This document shows, one piece after another, positions 36,832 through 45,842 of a stretch of 64,000 nt of DNA; position 1 is the first letter of the stretch; each line of letters begins with the position of its first letter. The notes under the pieces were generated by a model. It ran no database searches. It worked only from the letters and a program-made list of their open reading frames with translations, and was not told the DNA's origin. This DNA is from Bacteroidota bacterium (GTDB taxonomy: Bacteria; Bacteroidota; Bacteroidia; Bacteroidales; Prolixibacteraceae). Location: positions 1 to 64,000 of the forward strand of contig JAHEYT010000027.1 of assembly GCA_023251455.1 (NCBI GenBank), read 5' to 3'. The translations under genes were made by a program, and so were the position numbers.

Positions 36832-38199
36832 ATGAAAAAAATAATAATTTCAATACTATTTATTGGTGTGCTATTCAGCTCTTGCGAGAAATGGATTGAC
36901 CCATCGATGAACGTGGATCCTAACAATCCAAAAGAAGTTGCGATGGCTCAACTTGTGGCTCCTATCGAAGCCAATTTAGCCTATACTGTAGGTGGTGAAT
37001 TAGCCAGATGGAATTGTGTCTGGATGCAACAGATTGCCGGAATACAAAGCCAATCGGCAGAAAATGATATTTACATTTTTGGAGAATCGGATGCTGACAA
37101 TGTGTGGAGTTACAATCTTTATGCTCCAGGAATGATCAGTACTAAAATTCTTATGGAAAAAGCTGTAGCTGAAAATTCACCTCATTATGCTGGTATCGCT
37201 AAAATATTAATGGCTTATCAGCTGGCTGTAACTACTGATCAGTGGGGAGATGTTCCTTATTCAGATGCATTGAAAGGTGCAAGTAATGAATTTAAACCCA
37301 AATACGACACTCAGGAGAAGATTTACACAACCATATTCACTCTTCTTAATGAGGCGATTACCGATCTTGGCGCTGCGAACAGCACATTCAGTCCTGATGC
37401 TGAAGATTTGATTTTTGCTGGAGACTTGGACATGTGGAACAGGACAGCTTATGCCTTAAAAGCAAGATATAGCCTACACTTGGCAAAGAAAAAAGGAGCA
37501 ACTGCATATACTGATGCCCTTACGGCTTTGACAAACACATATACAAGTAACGATGACGATTTTAAATTCGTATTTAGTTCGGCATACAATAATTCTAACC
37601 CAATATTTCAGTCAGAACAAGAACGTTCTGGGTATTATACGGCTAGTGCAACCTATATTAATATGCTAACTGCAAAGAATGATCCTCGCATGGCTGTTTA
37701 TTTTGATGGAACAGTTGGTACAAAACCAGGCGAACCTAATCCAAATGCAGCAGTTATTGGACCAGCCTATGCTTCAGATGTTTCTCCGGTCTATTTAATG
37801 TCGTATGTTGAAGTTAAATTTATTGAAGCCGAAGCCAGTTTCGCAACCAACGATAAATTGCGGGCTGCAAATGCTTACAATGAAGGCTTGAAAGCTTCGC
37901 TTCAACGCGAAGGGGTTTATGGAGATGGTAGTTGGTTCAATACTCAAAAAGAAACTGATGCCACAATCACGTTAGAAAAGATTATGAACCAAAAGTACCT
38001 CAGTTCATTCCTTCAAATCGAAACATGGACAGACTGGCGCCGCACAGGATTCCCAGCTTTAGTTAAAGCGACAGGCGCTGTTACCTCCGAGATTCCTCGC
38101 AGATTACTTTACCCTGCTGATGAAAGATTATATAATGGTGAAAACATGCCAACAGGTCTTACCCTCACAAACCGAGTTTGGTGGGATTCAGCAAACTAG
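36832..38199 (+). CDS. SusD-like nutrient-binding lipoprotein (pair 3)
   Basis: Lipoprotein of 455 residues. The signal peptide ends in LFSSC (lipidated Cys18). The SusD-like type 2 family is visible in DPSMNVDPNNPKEV, YQLAVTTDQWGDVPYSDAL, WNRTAYALKARYSLHLAKK, MSYVEVKFIEAEASFATN and QIETWTDWRRTGFPAL, ending in RRLLYPADERLYN. It pairs with the preceding SusC. No glycosidase or protease gene lies in this tandem cluster, so the substrate is not indicated by context. Confidence 0.94.
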   Translation: MKKIIISILFIGVLFSSCEKWIDPSMNVDPNNPKEVAMAQLVAPIEANLAYTVGGELARWNCVWMQQIAGIQSQSAENDIYIFGESDADNVWSYNLYAPGMISTKILMEKAVAENSPHYAGIAKILMAYQLAVTTDQWGDVPYSDALKGASNEFKPKYDTQEKIYTTIFTLLNEAITDLGAANSTFSPDAEDLIFAGDLDMWNRTAYALKARYSLHLAKKKGATAYTDALTALTNTYTSNDDDFKFVFSSAYNNSNPIFQSEQERSGYYTASATYINMLTAKNDPRMAVYFDGTVGTKPGEPNPNAAVIGPAYASDVSPVYLMSYVEVKFIEAEASFATNDKLRAANAYNEGLKASLQREGVYGDGSWFNTQKETDATITLEKIMNQKYLSSFLQIETWTDWRRTGFPALVKATGAVTSEIPRRLLYPADERLYNGENMPTGLTLTNRVWWDSAN

Positions 38200-38214
38200 T
38201 AACAAATAATACTT

Positions 38215-38251
38215 ACAAAAAAGCCGATGGAGATTTCATCGGCTTTTTTTG
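38215..38251. terminator. Terminator after susCD pair 3, probably bidirectional
   Basis: AAGCCGATG and CATCGGCTT form the stem with a GAGATTT-type loop; A-run on the left and T8 on the right. It can serve the convergent response regulator gene as well. Confidence 0.9.
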
Positions 38252-38308
38252 CCTTTCTTAGAGAGCAATTTATCTGGGCGAGGTTGTTTCAATATTTCAG
38301 AACTAACC

Positions 38309-39019
38309 TTAGCTTTTAGCGATTGCCGCGTTAAACCTGAAGCCAATTCCATGAAGGTTGAGTATTTTTATGTTTTCGTCGCTGCTTAAATATTTCCGTA
38401 GGCGGGAAATAAAAACATCCAGACTCCGACCCAGATAATAATCGTCGGAACCCCAAACTTGTATTAAAATATCTGAACGACTCAAAACCTTGTTTGGGTT
38501 ATCGCAAAAATAGCGCAAGAGTTCCGCTTCTTTGTAGGTTAAAGTTTTTCGGTCTCCATTAGAATCAAGAATCAAGCTATCGAAGTAAAAATTAAAAATT
38601 CCAACTTTGTAATAGTTTTGGTCATTTGTGCTCTCACTTGCATTTAGACTTCGTTTCAGGAAAATCTTTATTTTGAGGAGCAGTTCTTCCATGCTGAAAG
38701 GTTTGGTAATGTAATCATCTCCACCAATAGTTAATCCCGTAATCCGGTCTTCTGTCATCGAACGTGCAGTCAAAAAAATGATTGGAACATGATCATCGAT
38801 CTCTCTGATTTCTTTAGCCAGGGTAAAACCGTCTTTTCTTGGCAGCATAACATCTAACAGGCACAAGCTAAATTTTCCAGATTTAAATAGCTTTATTGCA
38901 GATTCGCCATCTTCAGCTGAAGTCACCACATAACCGTTTTGCTCCAGATTATCTTTGATGATAAAGTTGAGGGTTTGATCGTCCTCAACCAACAGTATTT
39001 TTTCGCCCTGATAAATCAT
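38309..39019 (-). CDS. OmpR-family response regulator
   Basis: Two-component regulator of 236 residues. The receiver domain (1-122) has the acidic pocket VEDD, the phosphoacceptor Asp56 in LCLLDVMLPRKDGF, the Thr in PIIFLTARS and the Lys in DDYITKPFSMEELL. The winged-helix output domain (135-236) has LTYKEAELLRYFCDNPNKVL, SRSDILIQVWG and RSLDVFISRLRKYL. Its start overlaps the stop of the histidine kinase gene by 4 bp, so kinase and regulator are translationally coupled. It is convergent with the susCD operon but no link to it is shown. Confidence 0.95.
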   Translation of the reverse strand: MIYQGEKILLVEDDQTLNFIIKDNLEQNGYVVTSAEDGESAIKLFKSGKFSLCLLDVMLPRKDGFTLAKEIREIDDHVPIIFLTARSMTEDRITGLTIGGDDYITKPFSMEELLLKIKIFLKRSLNASESTNDQNYYKVGIFNFYFDSLILDSNGDRKTLTYKEAELLRYFCDNPNKVLSRSDILIQVWGSDDYYLGRSLDVFISRLRKYLSSDENIKILNLHGIGFRFNAAIAKS

Positions 39020-40401
39020 TTTGTTGATTTCTTAGTTTCGACAATAAAAGTACTTCCTTTCCTCGAGTTTTCGATCACTTTTATTCGCCAACCATGTCTC
39101 AGTACTATTTTTTTCACATAATCTAATCCTAGACCAAATCCTTTTACATCGTGCACATTACCTGTTGGCACACGGTAAAACCGGTTAAAAATCTTTTTTC
39201 GGTCATTCTGAGGAATACCGATTCCATTATCATCAAACAAAATAAAATAGTGGTTCTTATCTTCATCTAATTTAATTACGATTTCCGGAGTAACTGTGCA
39301 GTATTTGATGGCATTGTCGAGAATATTAAAAATCAGATTCGAAAAATGAAGTTTGTCGGCTTCGATTAAAGCATTTTCAATTGTAGATTCGAGCGTTACA
39401 CCATATATTCGTCCATTCTGGCTATTTTTAAACTCTAAAATTGATTCAGAAATAAATGTATTCAACTCTATTTGTTCCAGATTTAATTGAAGCTTAGTTT
39501 TTTCGATCGTAGCCATTTGGAGTAATTTCTCGACATGAGCCGAAAGCCTTTTATTTTGTTGTCCGACAATTTTCACATATTCAGCCAAACGCTCGGGTTG
39601 CTCACATATTTTTGGATTTGAAAGTACCTTCGCCGCCAGATCAATAGAAGCTATTGGTGTTTTAAATTCATGTGTCAGGTTGTTAATGAAGTTTTTCTGA
39701 ATTTCGCTTAATTGTTTTTGTTTAATAATCACATAAAGCGCATAACCAAAGAAAATTACCACAAAAAACAGTACTCCGTTTAAGAAATACCATGTTAGCA
39801 GCCTTGAACTATAAAATTGTGACCGATCGGGAAAATGAACTCCAAAATAATAGGTAAATTTTTCACATGTAGGCAGATTGCAAGCTTTCTTTAATGTCTC
39901 AACTTTACCTCTTACTTTATTGTATTGCTCGTACATGTTTTCCTCCATGCTGCAAGAAGCAGAATCGCGGCTCTTTGCGGCCTTAATGCTTGGTGGAATT
40001 GAATCGTATTTGACAACATTACCATGAACCATTTTACCTGAATTGCAGTCATAAATTGCAAATTCATAAGTCAGGTTCAGATTTCGTCTTTTAAATTCAG
40101 TTTTCAGAAAATGTTCAAGCAGGTTAGGGTCAATCACATCATTTACATTTACCACATAATAATTATTCGAAATTTGTTCGACCTGACCTCCTTCATTCGG
40201 TTTTACCACCTTATGGTATAACTTTGCATTGTATTCGTTAATTTGACTCGCAACGCTCCTTAATGCACTGGTTGTTAACTGATGGAATTGTTTTTCGTTT
40301 AGATCATATGAATTTTTCAGGAAGAAAAACTGGATCAGCAGAATTCCCACCACCGAAATAGTGGCCATGATAATAACAAACCCAATTGAATTCCTTTTCA
40401 T
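39016..40401 (-). CDS. Membrane sensor histidine kinase
   Basis: Partner kinase of the OmpR-type regulator, 461 residues. Two membrane helices (about 8-28 and 203-226) enclose a periplasmic sensor region of about 175 residues containing four cysteines (about 119, 150, 174, 179; the last two in KACNLPTCEKF). HisKA carries the phosphorylated His244 in NNLTHEFKTPIAS. The ATPase domain shows the N-box (NLIFNILDNAIKYC), G1 (DDNGIGIP), F-box and G2 (VKGFGLGLDYVKKIV). The layout is the common Bacteroidota kinase type. The signal is unknown, although the cysteine set could allow disulfide or metal sensing. Confidence 0.95.
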   Translation of the reverse strand: MKRNSIGFVIIMATISVVGILLIQFFFLKNSYDLNEKQFHQLTTSALRSVASQINEYNAKLYHKVVKPNEGGQVEQISNNYYVVNVNDVIDPNLLEHFLKTEFKRRNLNLTYEFAIYDCNSGKMVHGNVVKYDSIPPSIKAAKSRDSASCSMEENMYEQYNKVRGKVETLKKACNLPTCEKFTYYFGVHFPDRSQFYSSRLLTWYFLNGVLFFVVIFFGYALYVIIKQKQLSEIQKNFINNLTHEFKTPIASIDLAAKVLSNPKICEQPERLAEYVKIVGQQNKRLSAHVEKLLQMATIEKTKLQLNLEQIELNTFISESILEFKNSQNGRIYGVTLESTIENALIEADKLHFSNLIFNILDNAIKYCTVTPEIVIKLDEDKNHYFILFDDNGIGIPQNDRKKIFNRFYRVPTGNVHDVKGFGLGLDYVKKIVLRHGWRIKVIENSRKGSTFIVETKKSTK

Positions 40402-40565
40402 TTTTGTTTACTTGTATCTAATTGACAATACGAATCTACTCAAAAAATGTATCTGATTTATTCATTAACATCTCATTAACAAAAGTTTGGTTGCATTAAC
40501 ACGAATTGAATGAAAGGTTTTTTAGATTTGTTCCTATTAGAGAACAATAAAATAAAATTGAGTTT

Positions 40566-40573
40566 TATCTTTG
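40566..40573 (+). promoter_or_regulatory. -7 promoter element of the DUF1573 gene
   Basis: TATCTTTG matches TAnnTTTG exactly and lies 42 nt upstream of ATG 40616. No TTTG is seen at the normal spacing upstream. Confidence 0.5.
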
Positions 40574-40615
40574 ATACGTTTTTTAAAAATCTCAACATAT
40601 TTTAAAATAGCACCT

Positions 40616-41704
40616 ATGAAAATTCATTTTTCGCTTTTATTGGCTCTGCTTATTTGCCTCCCATTTGCAAATCAAGCGCAGACAGCAAAATCAAGAATCG
40701 CATTTGAAAAGCTTCAGCACAATTTCGGTACTTTTAAAGAAGAACTTGGTGTGCAAACCATTGCTTTTAATTTTAAGAACGACGGAGCAGTCCCTTTGAT
40801 CCTCAACAATGTACAAGCATCCTGCGGTTGTACAACTCCCGAATGGACTCGTGAGCCGGTAGCTCCAGGATCAAAAGGAATAATCAAAGTTAGCTATGAC
40901 CCGAGAAACAGACCTGGCGTTTTTAACAAAACGATTCGTGTCAGCTCTAATGCTGAAAATGCAGATGTAGTTCTTACAATCCTGGGCGATGTTACTCCCC
41001 GGGCCAGAACAGTTGAAGAAGACTACCCTAATTTAATTGGTCCACTAAGAGCCAAGACAAATCACCTTGCATTTACTTCGATTAAAGAAAATCAGATCAG
41101 AAAAGATAGTGTTGAAATTATTAATACTTCAGCACAGCCTATTCAGCTGAGCTTCAAGACTCCACCTCCTCACTTAAGCGCAGTTTTTAAACCAGCTAAA
41201 CTTGCATCAAAACAAAAAGGGTACATTGTAGTGACTTTCGACGCTTCAAAAATTAAAGCTTATGGTTTTGTAATGCATCGTATTTACCTGAATATCGACG
41301 GACAGGACGATTATCGCAATTCGATTGCTGTAAGTACCACTTTGGAAGAAGACTTTACTAAATTATCAGCCGAAGATTTAAAGAATGCACCGGTTGTGTC
41401 TTATGATTCTGAAGCGTTTGATTTTGGCGATATTAAACCAAACTCAAAAAATGAGCACACCTTTAATTTAAAAAATGCAGGAAAAAAAGATTTAATTATA
41501 CGAGATGTAAAAAGTTCGTGTGGCTGTACTGCAGTTTCACCATCGAAGAATACAGTTTCATCAGGGGAAAGTGTTCCACTGAAAGTTGTATTTGATACGA
41601 CAGGCAAAAGTGGACGACAGAACAAAACCATTACTGTAATTACAAACGATCCGAAAAATCCAACAACAGTGCTGCGAATTTCAAGCAATATTGTTGCACA
41701 GTAA
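40616..41704 (+). CDS. Exported protein with DUF1573 repeats
   Basis: Protein of about 362 residues from ATG 40616, which opens a signal peptide (FSLLLALLICLPFANQAQ). It has an N-terminal DUF1573 unit (HNFGTFKEELGVQTIAFNF, VQASCGCTTPEW, cysteines 70 and 72), a central Ig-like segment, and a second DUF1573 unit near the end (FDFGDIKPNSKNEHTFNL, VKSSCGCTAVSPSKN). The CGCT pairs are a hallmark of the domain, which adopts an Ig/ASH-like fold in secreted Bacteroidota and Planctomycetes proteins. Molecular function is unknown. It has its own promoter and terminator. Confidence 0.88.
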   Translation: MKIHFSLLLALLICLPFANQAQTAKSRIAFEKLQHNFGTFKEELGVQTIAFNFKNDGAVPLILNNVQASCGCTTPEWTREPVAPGSKGIIKVSYDPRNRPGVFNKTIRVSSNAENADVVLTILGDVTPRARTVEEDYPNLIGPLRAKTNHLAFTSIKENQIRKDSVEIINTSAQPIQLSFKTPPPHLSAVFKPAKLASKQKGYIVVTFDASKIKAYGFVMHRIYLNIDGQDDYRNSIAVSTTLEEDFTKLSAEDLKNAPVVSYDSEAFDFGDIKPNSKNEHTFNLKNAGKKDLIIRDVKSSCGCTAVSPSKNTVSSGESVPLKVVFDTTGKSGRQNKTITVITNDPKNPTTVLRISSNIVAQ

Positions 41705-41721
41705 TCTCCAAAATATTTTGC

Positions 41722-41757
41722 AAAAGCCGGTTCAGATTTTTGAACCGGCTTTTTTTA
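41722..41757 (+). terminator. Rho-independent terminator after the DUF1573 gene
   Basis: AAAGCCGGTTCA pairs with TGAACCGGCTTT around GATTTT, followed by a T7 run. It lies inside the open frame upstream of meaB and so argues that meaB starts later, at 41835. Confidence 0.92.
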
Positions 41758-41834
41758 GCTCTTTTCAAAAGATTTCAATTCATCTTTATCTAAAATTCTT
41801 CGTTGATCGTTACATTCGCATAAAATTAGTAACC

Positions 41835-42962
41835 ATGATCGGAGATCAACCTCATCACCATATCGAAAATGACCCCGAATACACAGGGCTAAATGTGAAT
41901 CAAGGAATTGAACCTTTGCCCTCAGTTAGTGAAGATTCGGTCAAACGATTTCTGAAAACTAAAAAGAAGCGTTCATTGTCAATAAATCAATATGTTGACG
42001 GTATCCTGGGCGGTGGAATTACCATGTTGAGTCAGGCTGTTACATTGGTTGAAAGTTCGAAGCCAGAACATCAGGAAATTGCCCAGGAAATCATCGTCAA
42101 ATGTTTACCTTTCTCCGGAAATTCAGTCCGGATTGGCATTACAGGAGTTCCTGGAGTTGGCAAAAGCACTTTTATTGAGGCCATGGGCAAACACATTACC
42201 TCACAAGGTAAAAAGCTGGCAGTACTGGCCATTGATCCAAGCAGTGAGCGAACCAAAGGAAGCATTCTGGGCGACAAAACGCGCATGGAAGACCTTTCGA
42301 TTGATCCGAATGCCTATATCCGCCCTTCCCCATCGGCCGGATCGCTTGGCGGAGTTGCCCGAAAGACCCGCGAAACTATTATTTTGTGCGAAGCTGCAGG
42401 CTTCAATCATATTTTCATTGAAACTGTTGGTGTGGGGCAAAGTGAAACTGCAGTACATTCAATGGTCGATTTTTTTCTTTTATTGATGTTGGCCGGTGCT
42501 GGCGACGAACTTCAGGGAATCAAACGGGGAATAATGGAAATGGCAGATGCCATAACCATTAACAAAGCCGATGGAAACAATATAGAAAAAGCAGGCTTAG
42601 CCCGAATTCAATACCAAAACGCCTTACATTTGTTTCCGGCTGCAGAATCTGGCTGGACTCCAAAAGTCCTTACCTGTTCGGCATACATGAAAACCGGGAT
42701 TACCGAGATATGGGAAACCATTGATGAGTACCTGACGCACGTCAAAAGCAATAATTATTTTCAACATCGAAGAAACGAGCAGTCGAAATTCTGGATGTAT
42801 GAAACCATCAATGAACAGCTTCGAAATAATTTTTACCAGAACGAAGAAATTAAAACGTTAATGGCTGAATCTGAGAACAAAGTTTTGAAAGAAGAAATCT
42901 CATCATTTGTTGCGGCCAAAAATTTACTCGATTTATACGATCAAATCAGGAAGAATAATTAA
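41835..42962 (+). CDS. meaB: Methylmalonyl-CoA mutase-associated GTPase MeaB
   Basis: G-protein chaperone of about 375 residues that protects and gates cofactor loading of adenosylcobalamin-dependent methylmalonyl-CoA mutase. The Walker A loop is GITGVPGVGKSTFIEAM. Switch and family motifs are LAIDPSSERTKGSILGDKTR, IRPSPSAGSLGG and FIETVGVGQSE; the base-recognition motif is NKAD. ATG 41835 is chosen because the frame upstream crosses a terminator. Mutase genes are not in this window. A TlpA-like lipoprotein gene follows after 21 nt. Confidence 0.95.
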   Translation: MIGDQPHHHIENDPEYTGLNVNQGIEPLPSVSEDSVKRFLKTKKKRSLSINQYVDGILGGGITMLSQAVTLVESSKPEHQEIAQEIIVKCLPFSGNSVRIGITGVPGVGKSTFIEAMGKHITSQGKKLAVLAIDPSSERTKGSILGDKTRMEDLSIDPNAYIRPSPSAGSLGGVARKTRETIILCEAAGFNHIFIETVGVGQSETAVHSMVDFFLLLMLAGAGDELQGIKRGIMEMADAITINKADGNNIEKAGLARIQYQNALHLFPAAESGWTPKVLTCSAYMKTGITEIWETIDEYLTHVKSNNYFQHRRNEQSKFWMYETINEQLRNNFYQNEEIKTLMAESENKVLKEEISSFVAAKNLLDLYDQIRKNN

Positions 42963-42983
42963 AAACCAATAATAATCAAATCA

Positions 42984-44084
42984 ATGAGAAATGTATTAGC
43001 AATTTTAGTATTTGCCCTGGCCGCTTTTTCGTGTCAGTCGGCAAAAGATCAGTTTTCGATTAAAGGATCAATCGCAGGCGTTGAGACAGGCAAAGTTTAC
43101 CTGCTGAAGCTTGTTGGTGAGCAACCTCAGAGTATTGACACCGCCGACATTGTTGACGGAAAATTTACTTTTAAAGGTAAGATGGAAATGCCTGATATCC
43201 GTATTCTTAGACTGGATGACCAGAACTATTTTGCCACATTCTTTCTCGATAATGCCAACATTACTGTAACTGCAAATAAAGATAGTCTGCGCACAACTAA
43301 AATTATCGGTTCTCCAACTCACGATATTTTCAAGATTTTTATCAGCGAGATGGAAAAGTTGAATAAAGATGGAATGGCTCTTCAGGAAAAATATCAGAAT
43401 GCCATGTCGATGAACAACACTGATGTCGCCCAAAAAGCTGAAATTGACCTTAAGGCCATGATCGAAAACAATAAGGTTTATACCAAAAACTTTGTGAAAG
43501 AACATTCGAACTCGGTGGTCTCGGCTTATATTACTCTTTATCAACTTTCCAGTCAGATTGATGGCGCTGAGTTGGATTCAATAACCAGTAAATTTGCGCC
43601 TGAAATCAGCGGCTCTGAATATGTAGTTAAATTAAAAGAACTTGTTCAGGAACAAAAAAAGACTGCAATTGGCGCTCAGGCTCCCGATTTTACGATGAAT
43701 GATACTGAAGGAAAACCAGTTCAATTATCATCACTAAAAGGGAAAATTGTATTAGTCGATTTTTGGGCTTCGTGGTGTGGACCATGCCGTCAGGAAAATC
43801 CAAACGTTGTAAAATTATACCAACAATATCACGATAAAGGCTTCGAAATACTTGGTGTTTCGCTCGACCGTACCAAAGAAGACTGGTTAAAAGGAATTAA
43901 AGATGATAACTTGACCTGGATTCATGTTTCTGACCTTCAATACTGGCAAAATGCCGCAGCCCGCTTGTACGGTGTAAATGCTATTCCACAGTCATTTCTG
44001 CTCGATAAAGACGGAAAAATTATTGGCAAAGGATTAAGGGGCGAACAATTAGCACAAAAAATGGCGGAATTATTCCCGAATTAA
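42984..44084 (+). CDS. DUF4369-thioredoxin (TlpA-like) lipoprotein
   Basis: Thiol-disulfide protein of 366 residues. The signal peptide ends in LAAFSC (lipidated Cys17). Residues 22-115 form the DUF4369 domain (FSIKGSIAGVETGKVYLLKL), 115-225 a helical linker, and 228-366 a redoxin/TlpA domain with the active site WASWCGPCRQE (Cys265, Cys268) and the cis-Pro in VNAIPQSFLLDKDGKII. Such proteins face the periplasm and reduce or shuffle disulfides in exported proteins. The partner reductase is not encoded here. Spacing suggests co-transcription with meaB. Confidence 0.92.
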   Translation: MRNVLAILVFALAAFSCQSAKDQFSIKGSIAGVETGKVYLLKLVGEQPQSIDTADIVDGKFTFKGKMEMPDIRILRLDDQNYFATFFLDNANITVTANKDSLRTTKIIGSPTHDIFKIFISEMEKLNKDGMALQEKYQNAMSMNNTDVAQKAEIDLKAMIENNKVYTKNFVKEHSNSVVSAYITLYQLSSQIDGAELDSITSKFAPEISGSEYVVKLKELVQEQKKTAIGAQAPDFTMNDTEGKPVQLSSLKGKIVLVDFWASWCGPCRQENPNVVKLYQQYHDKGFEILGVSLDRTKEDWLKGIKDDNLTWIHVSDLQYWQNAAARLYGVNAIPQSFLLDKDGKIIGKGLRGEQLAQKMAELFPN

Positions 44085-44109
44085 TATCTTTCCAAATAGA
44101 TAAATAATA

Positions 44110-44142
44110 CATGAGGAGCCGTCTAAAGCGGCTTTTCATGTT
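44110..44142 (+). terminator. Terminator after the TlpA-like gene
   Basis: AGCCG and CGGCT pair around TCTAAAG, extended by CATGA/TCATG, with a short T-run. It lies upstream of the dihydrolipoyl dehydrogenase start at 44249 and shows that the longer open frame there is non-coding. Confidence 0.65.
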
Positions 44143-44248
44143 TCTGAAACATGGTAAAACTTCTGGAGTAATTCTTTCTTTAAAAAACTTTTCATCGTTC
44201 GAGAGTGTTATTATGCTGTTTGATTTTAATTTAAAGAATCCATCATTT

Positions 44249-45640
44249 ATGAGTTACGATTTAATAATAGTAGGTAGCGGTCCGGGCGGATATGTAGCTG
44301 CCATCAGAGCTGCTCAGTTAGGCTTAAACGTAGGTGTTGTTGAAAAAGAAAATTTAGGCGGAATATGCCTGAACTGGGGTTGTATTCCAACGAAATCCTT
44401 GCTAAAAAGTGCTCAGGCTCTGGAATATGCCAAACATGCCGCCGATTATGGTGTATCTATTTCGGGAGAAATAAAACCCGATTTTACTGCTATGGTAAAA
44501 CGTAGCAGAGGAGTTGCCGAAGGAATGAGTAAAGGGATTCAATTTTTGTTTACTAAAAATAAAATTGAAGTGATAAACGGCTATGGCCGTCTAATAGATA
44601 AAAATACAGTTGAAGTGACCGATGAAACAGGCAAGCGGTCGTTACACCCAGCCAAAAATATTATTCTGGCAACTGGTGCCCGCTCGCGCGAATTACCAAA
44701 CCTTGAACAGGATGGCGAAAAAATTATTGGATATCGCGAAGCAATGACTTTGCCTAAACAGCCAAAATCGATGGTTGTAGTTGGTTCGGGAGCAATCGGA
44801 AGTGAGTTTGCCTATTTCTATCAAAGTATTGGAACCGATGTAACCTTAGTTGAATTTTTGCCTAATGTCGTCCCTAACGAGGATGAAGAAGTTTCAAAAA
44901 CGCTTGAACGTTCATTCAAAAAAATGAAAATGAAGGTTTTAACCAATGCTTCGGTTGAGTCGGTTGATACTTCAGGCGAATTATGCAAGATAACAATCAA
45001 GACTAAAAAAGGCCAAGAAATTGTCGAGGCTGAAATTGTTTTATCAGCTGTAGGAATTGCTCCGAACATTGAAAATATTGGATTGGAAGATCTGGGAATT
45101 GTGCTTGAAAAGGGGAAAATTAAAGTAAACGAATTCTGCCAAACCAACGTGGATACCGTTTTTGCCATTGGCGATATTATTGCCGGACCTGCACTAGCCC
45201 ATGTTGCCTCAGCCGAAGGCATCCTTTGTGTTGAAAAGATTGCTGGTCTAAATCCACATCCGATTGATTATTCAAATATTCCGGGTTGTACATATACCAA
45301 TCCTGAAGTTTCTTCAGTTGGAATGACAGAACAGAAAGCACGGGAAGCCGGTCATGAAATTAAAGTAGGTAAATTCCCGTTCTCGGCCAGCGGAAAAGCA
45401 AGTGCATCAGGACAAAAAGAAGGTTTTGTAAAATTAATTTTTGATGCAAAATACGGTGAATTGCTAGGTGCACACATGATTGGCGGAAATGTAACCGAAA
45501 TGATTGCTGAATTGGTCGTGGCTAAAAAACTTGAAATAACCGGGCACGAGCTGATCAAGTCGATTCACCCCCACCCTACAATGTCCGAAGCCATTATGGA
45601 AGCGGCTGCAGCTGCTTACGATGAAGTAATCCATCTCTAG
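44249..45640 (+). CDS. lpdA: Dihydrolipoyl dehydrogenase
   Basis: E3 flavoprotein of about 463 residues that reoxidises lipoamide in 2-oxoacid dehydrogenase complexes or the glycine cleavage system. The FAD-binding motif is IIVGSGPGGYVAAIRAAQLG at the N-terminus. The redox disulfide is Cys40/Cys45 in GGICLNWGCIPTKS. The NAD motif is VVVGSGAIGSEFAYFY, the second FAD motif is VFAIGDIIAGPALAHVAS, and the catalytic His/Glu dyad is in SIHPHPTMSEAIMEA. ATG 44249 begins exactly at the FAD fold. No E1 or E2 gene is nearby. Confidence 0.96.
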   Translation: MSYDLIIVGSGPGGYVAAIRAAQLGLNVGVVEKENLGGICLNWGCIPTKSLLKSAQALEYAKHAADYGVSISGEIKPDFTAMVKRSRGVAEGMSKGIQFLFTKNKIEVINGYGRLIDKNTVEVTDETGKRSLHPAKNIILATGARSRELPNLEQDGEKIIGYREAMTLPKQPKSMVVVGSGAIGSEFAYFYQSIGTDVTLVEFLPNVVPNEDEEVSKTLERSFKKMKMKVLTNASVESVDTSGELCKITIKTKKGQEIVEAEIVLSAVGIAPNIENIGLEDLGIVLEKGKIKVNEFCQTNVDTVFAIGDIIAGPALAHVASAEGILCVEKIAGLNPHPIDYSNIPGCTYTNPEVSSVGMTEQKAREAGHEIKVGKFPFSASGKASASGQKEGFVKLIFDAKYGELLGAHMIGGNVTEMIAELVVAKKLEITGHELIKSIHPHPTMSEAIMEAAAAAYDEVIHL

Positions 45641-45687
45641 TTATTTCACTTTACATCAAGATTTGAGTATTAATTTGGATGCTCATG

Positions 45688-45722
45688 CAAACCCCTACTT
45701 GTACAAAGTAGGGGTTTGTTTT
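45688..45722 (+). terminator. Rho-independent terminator after lpdA
   Basis: CAAACCCCTACTT and AAGTAGGGGTTTG form a perfect 13-bp stem around GTACA, followed by a T-rich tract. Confidence 0.9.
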
Positions 45723-45805
45723 ATTCGAACATTAAAGTTCTCCGGTTGAATGTTTTTAATCAATTGATTTTCAATCGTTTTATTTCTTAGGATCATAAAT
45801 ATTTA

Positions 45806-45813
45806 TATTTTTG
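45806..45813 (+). promoter_or_regulatory. -7 promoter element of the FadL-family gene
   Basis: TATTTTTG is an exact TAnnTTTG match 30 nt before the ATG. TTTC sits 19 bp upstream as an imperfect -33 element. Confidence 0.55.
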
Positions 45814-45842
45814 CTTCCATCTAATCTTAAAAAAACCAAAAC

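Noticed and set aside
41691..41834. Upstream extension of the meaB frame
   Set aside because: It overlaps the end of the DUF1573 gene and crosses a strong terminator; family alignment starts after ATG 41835.
44111..44248. Upstream extension of the dihydrolipoyl dehydrogenase frame
   Set aside because: It runs through a terminator hairpin, and the FAD-binding fold begins directly at ATG 44249.
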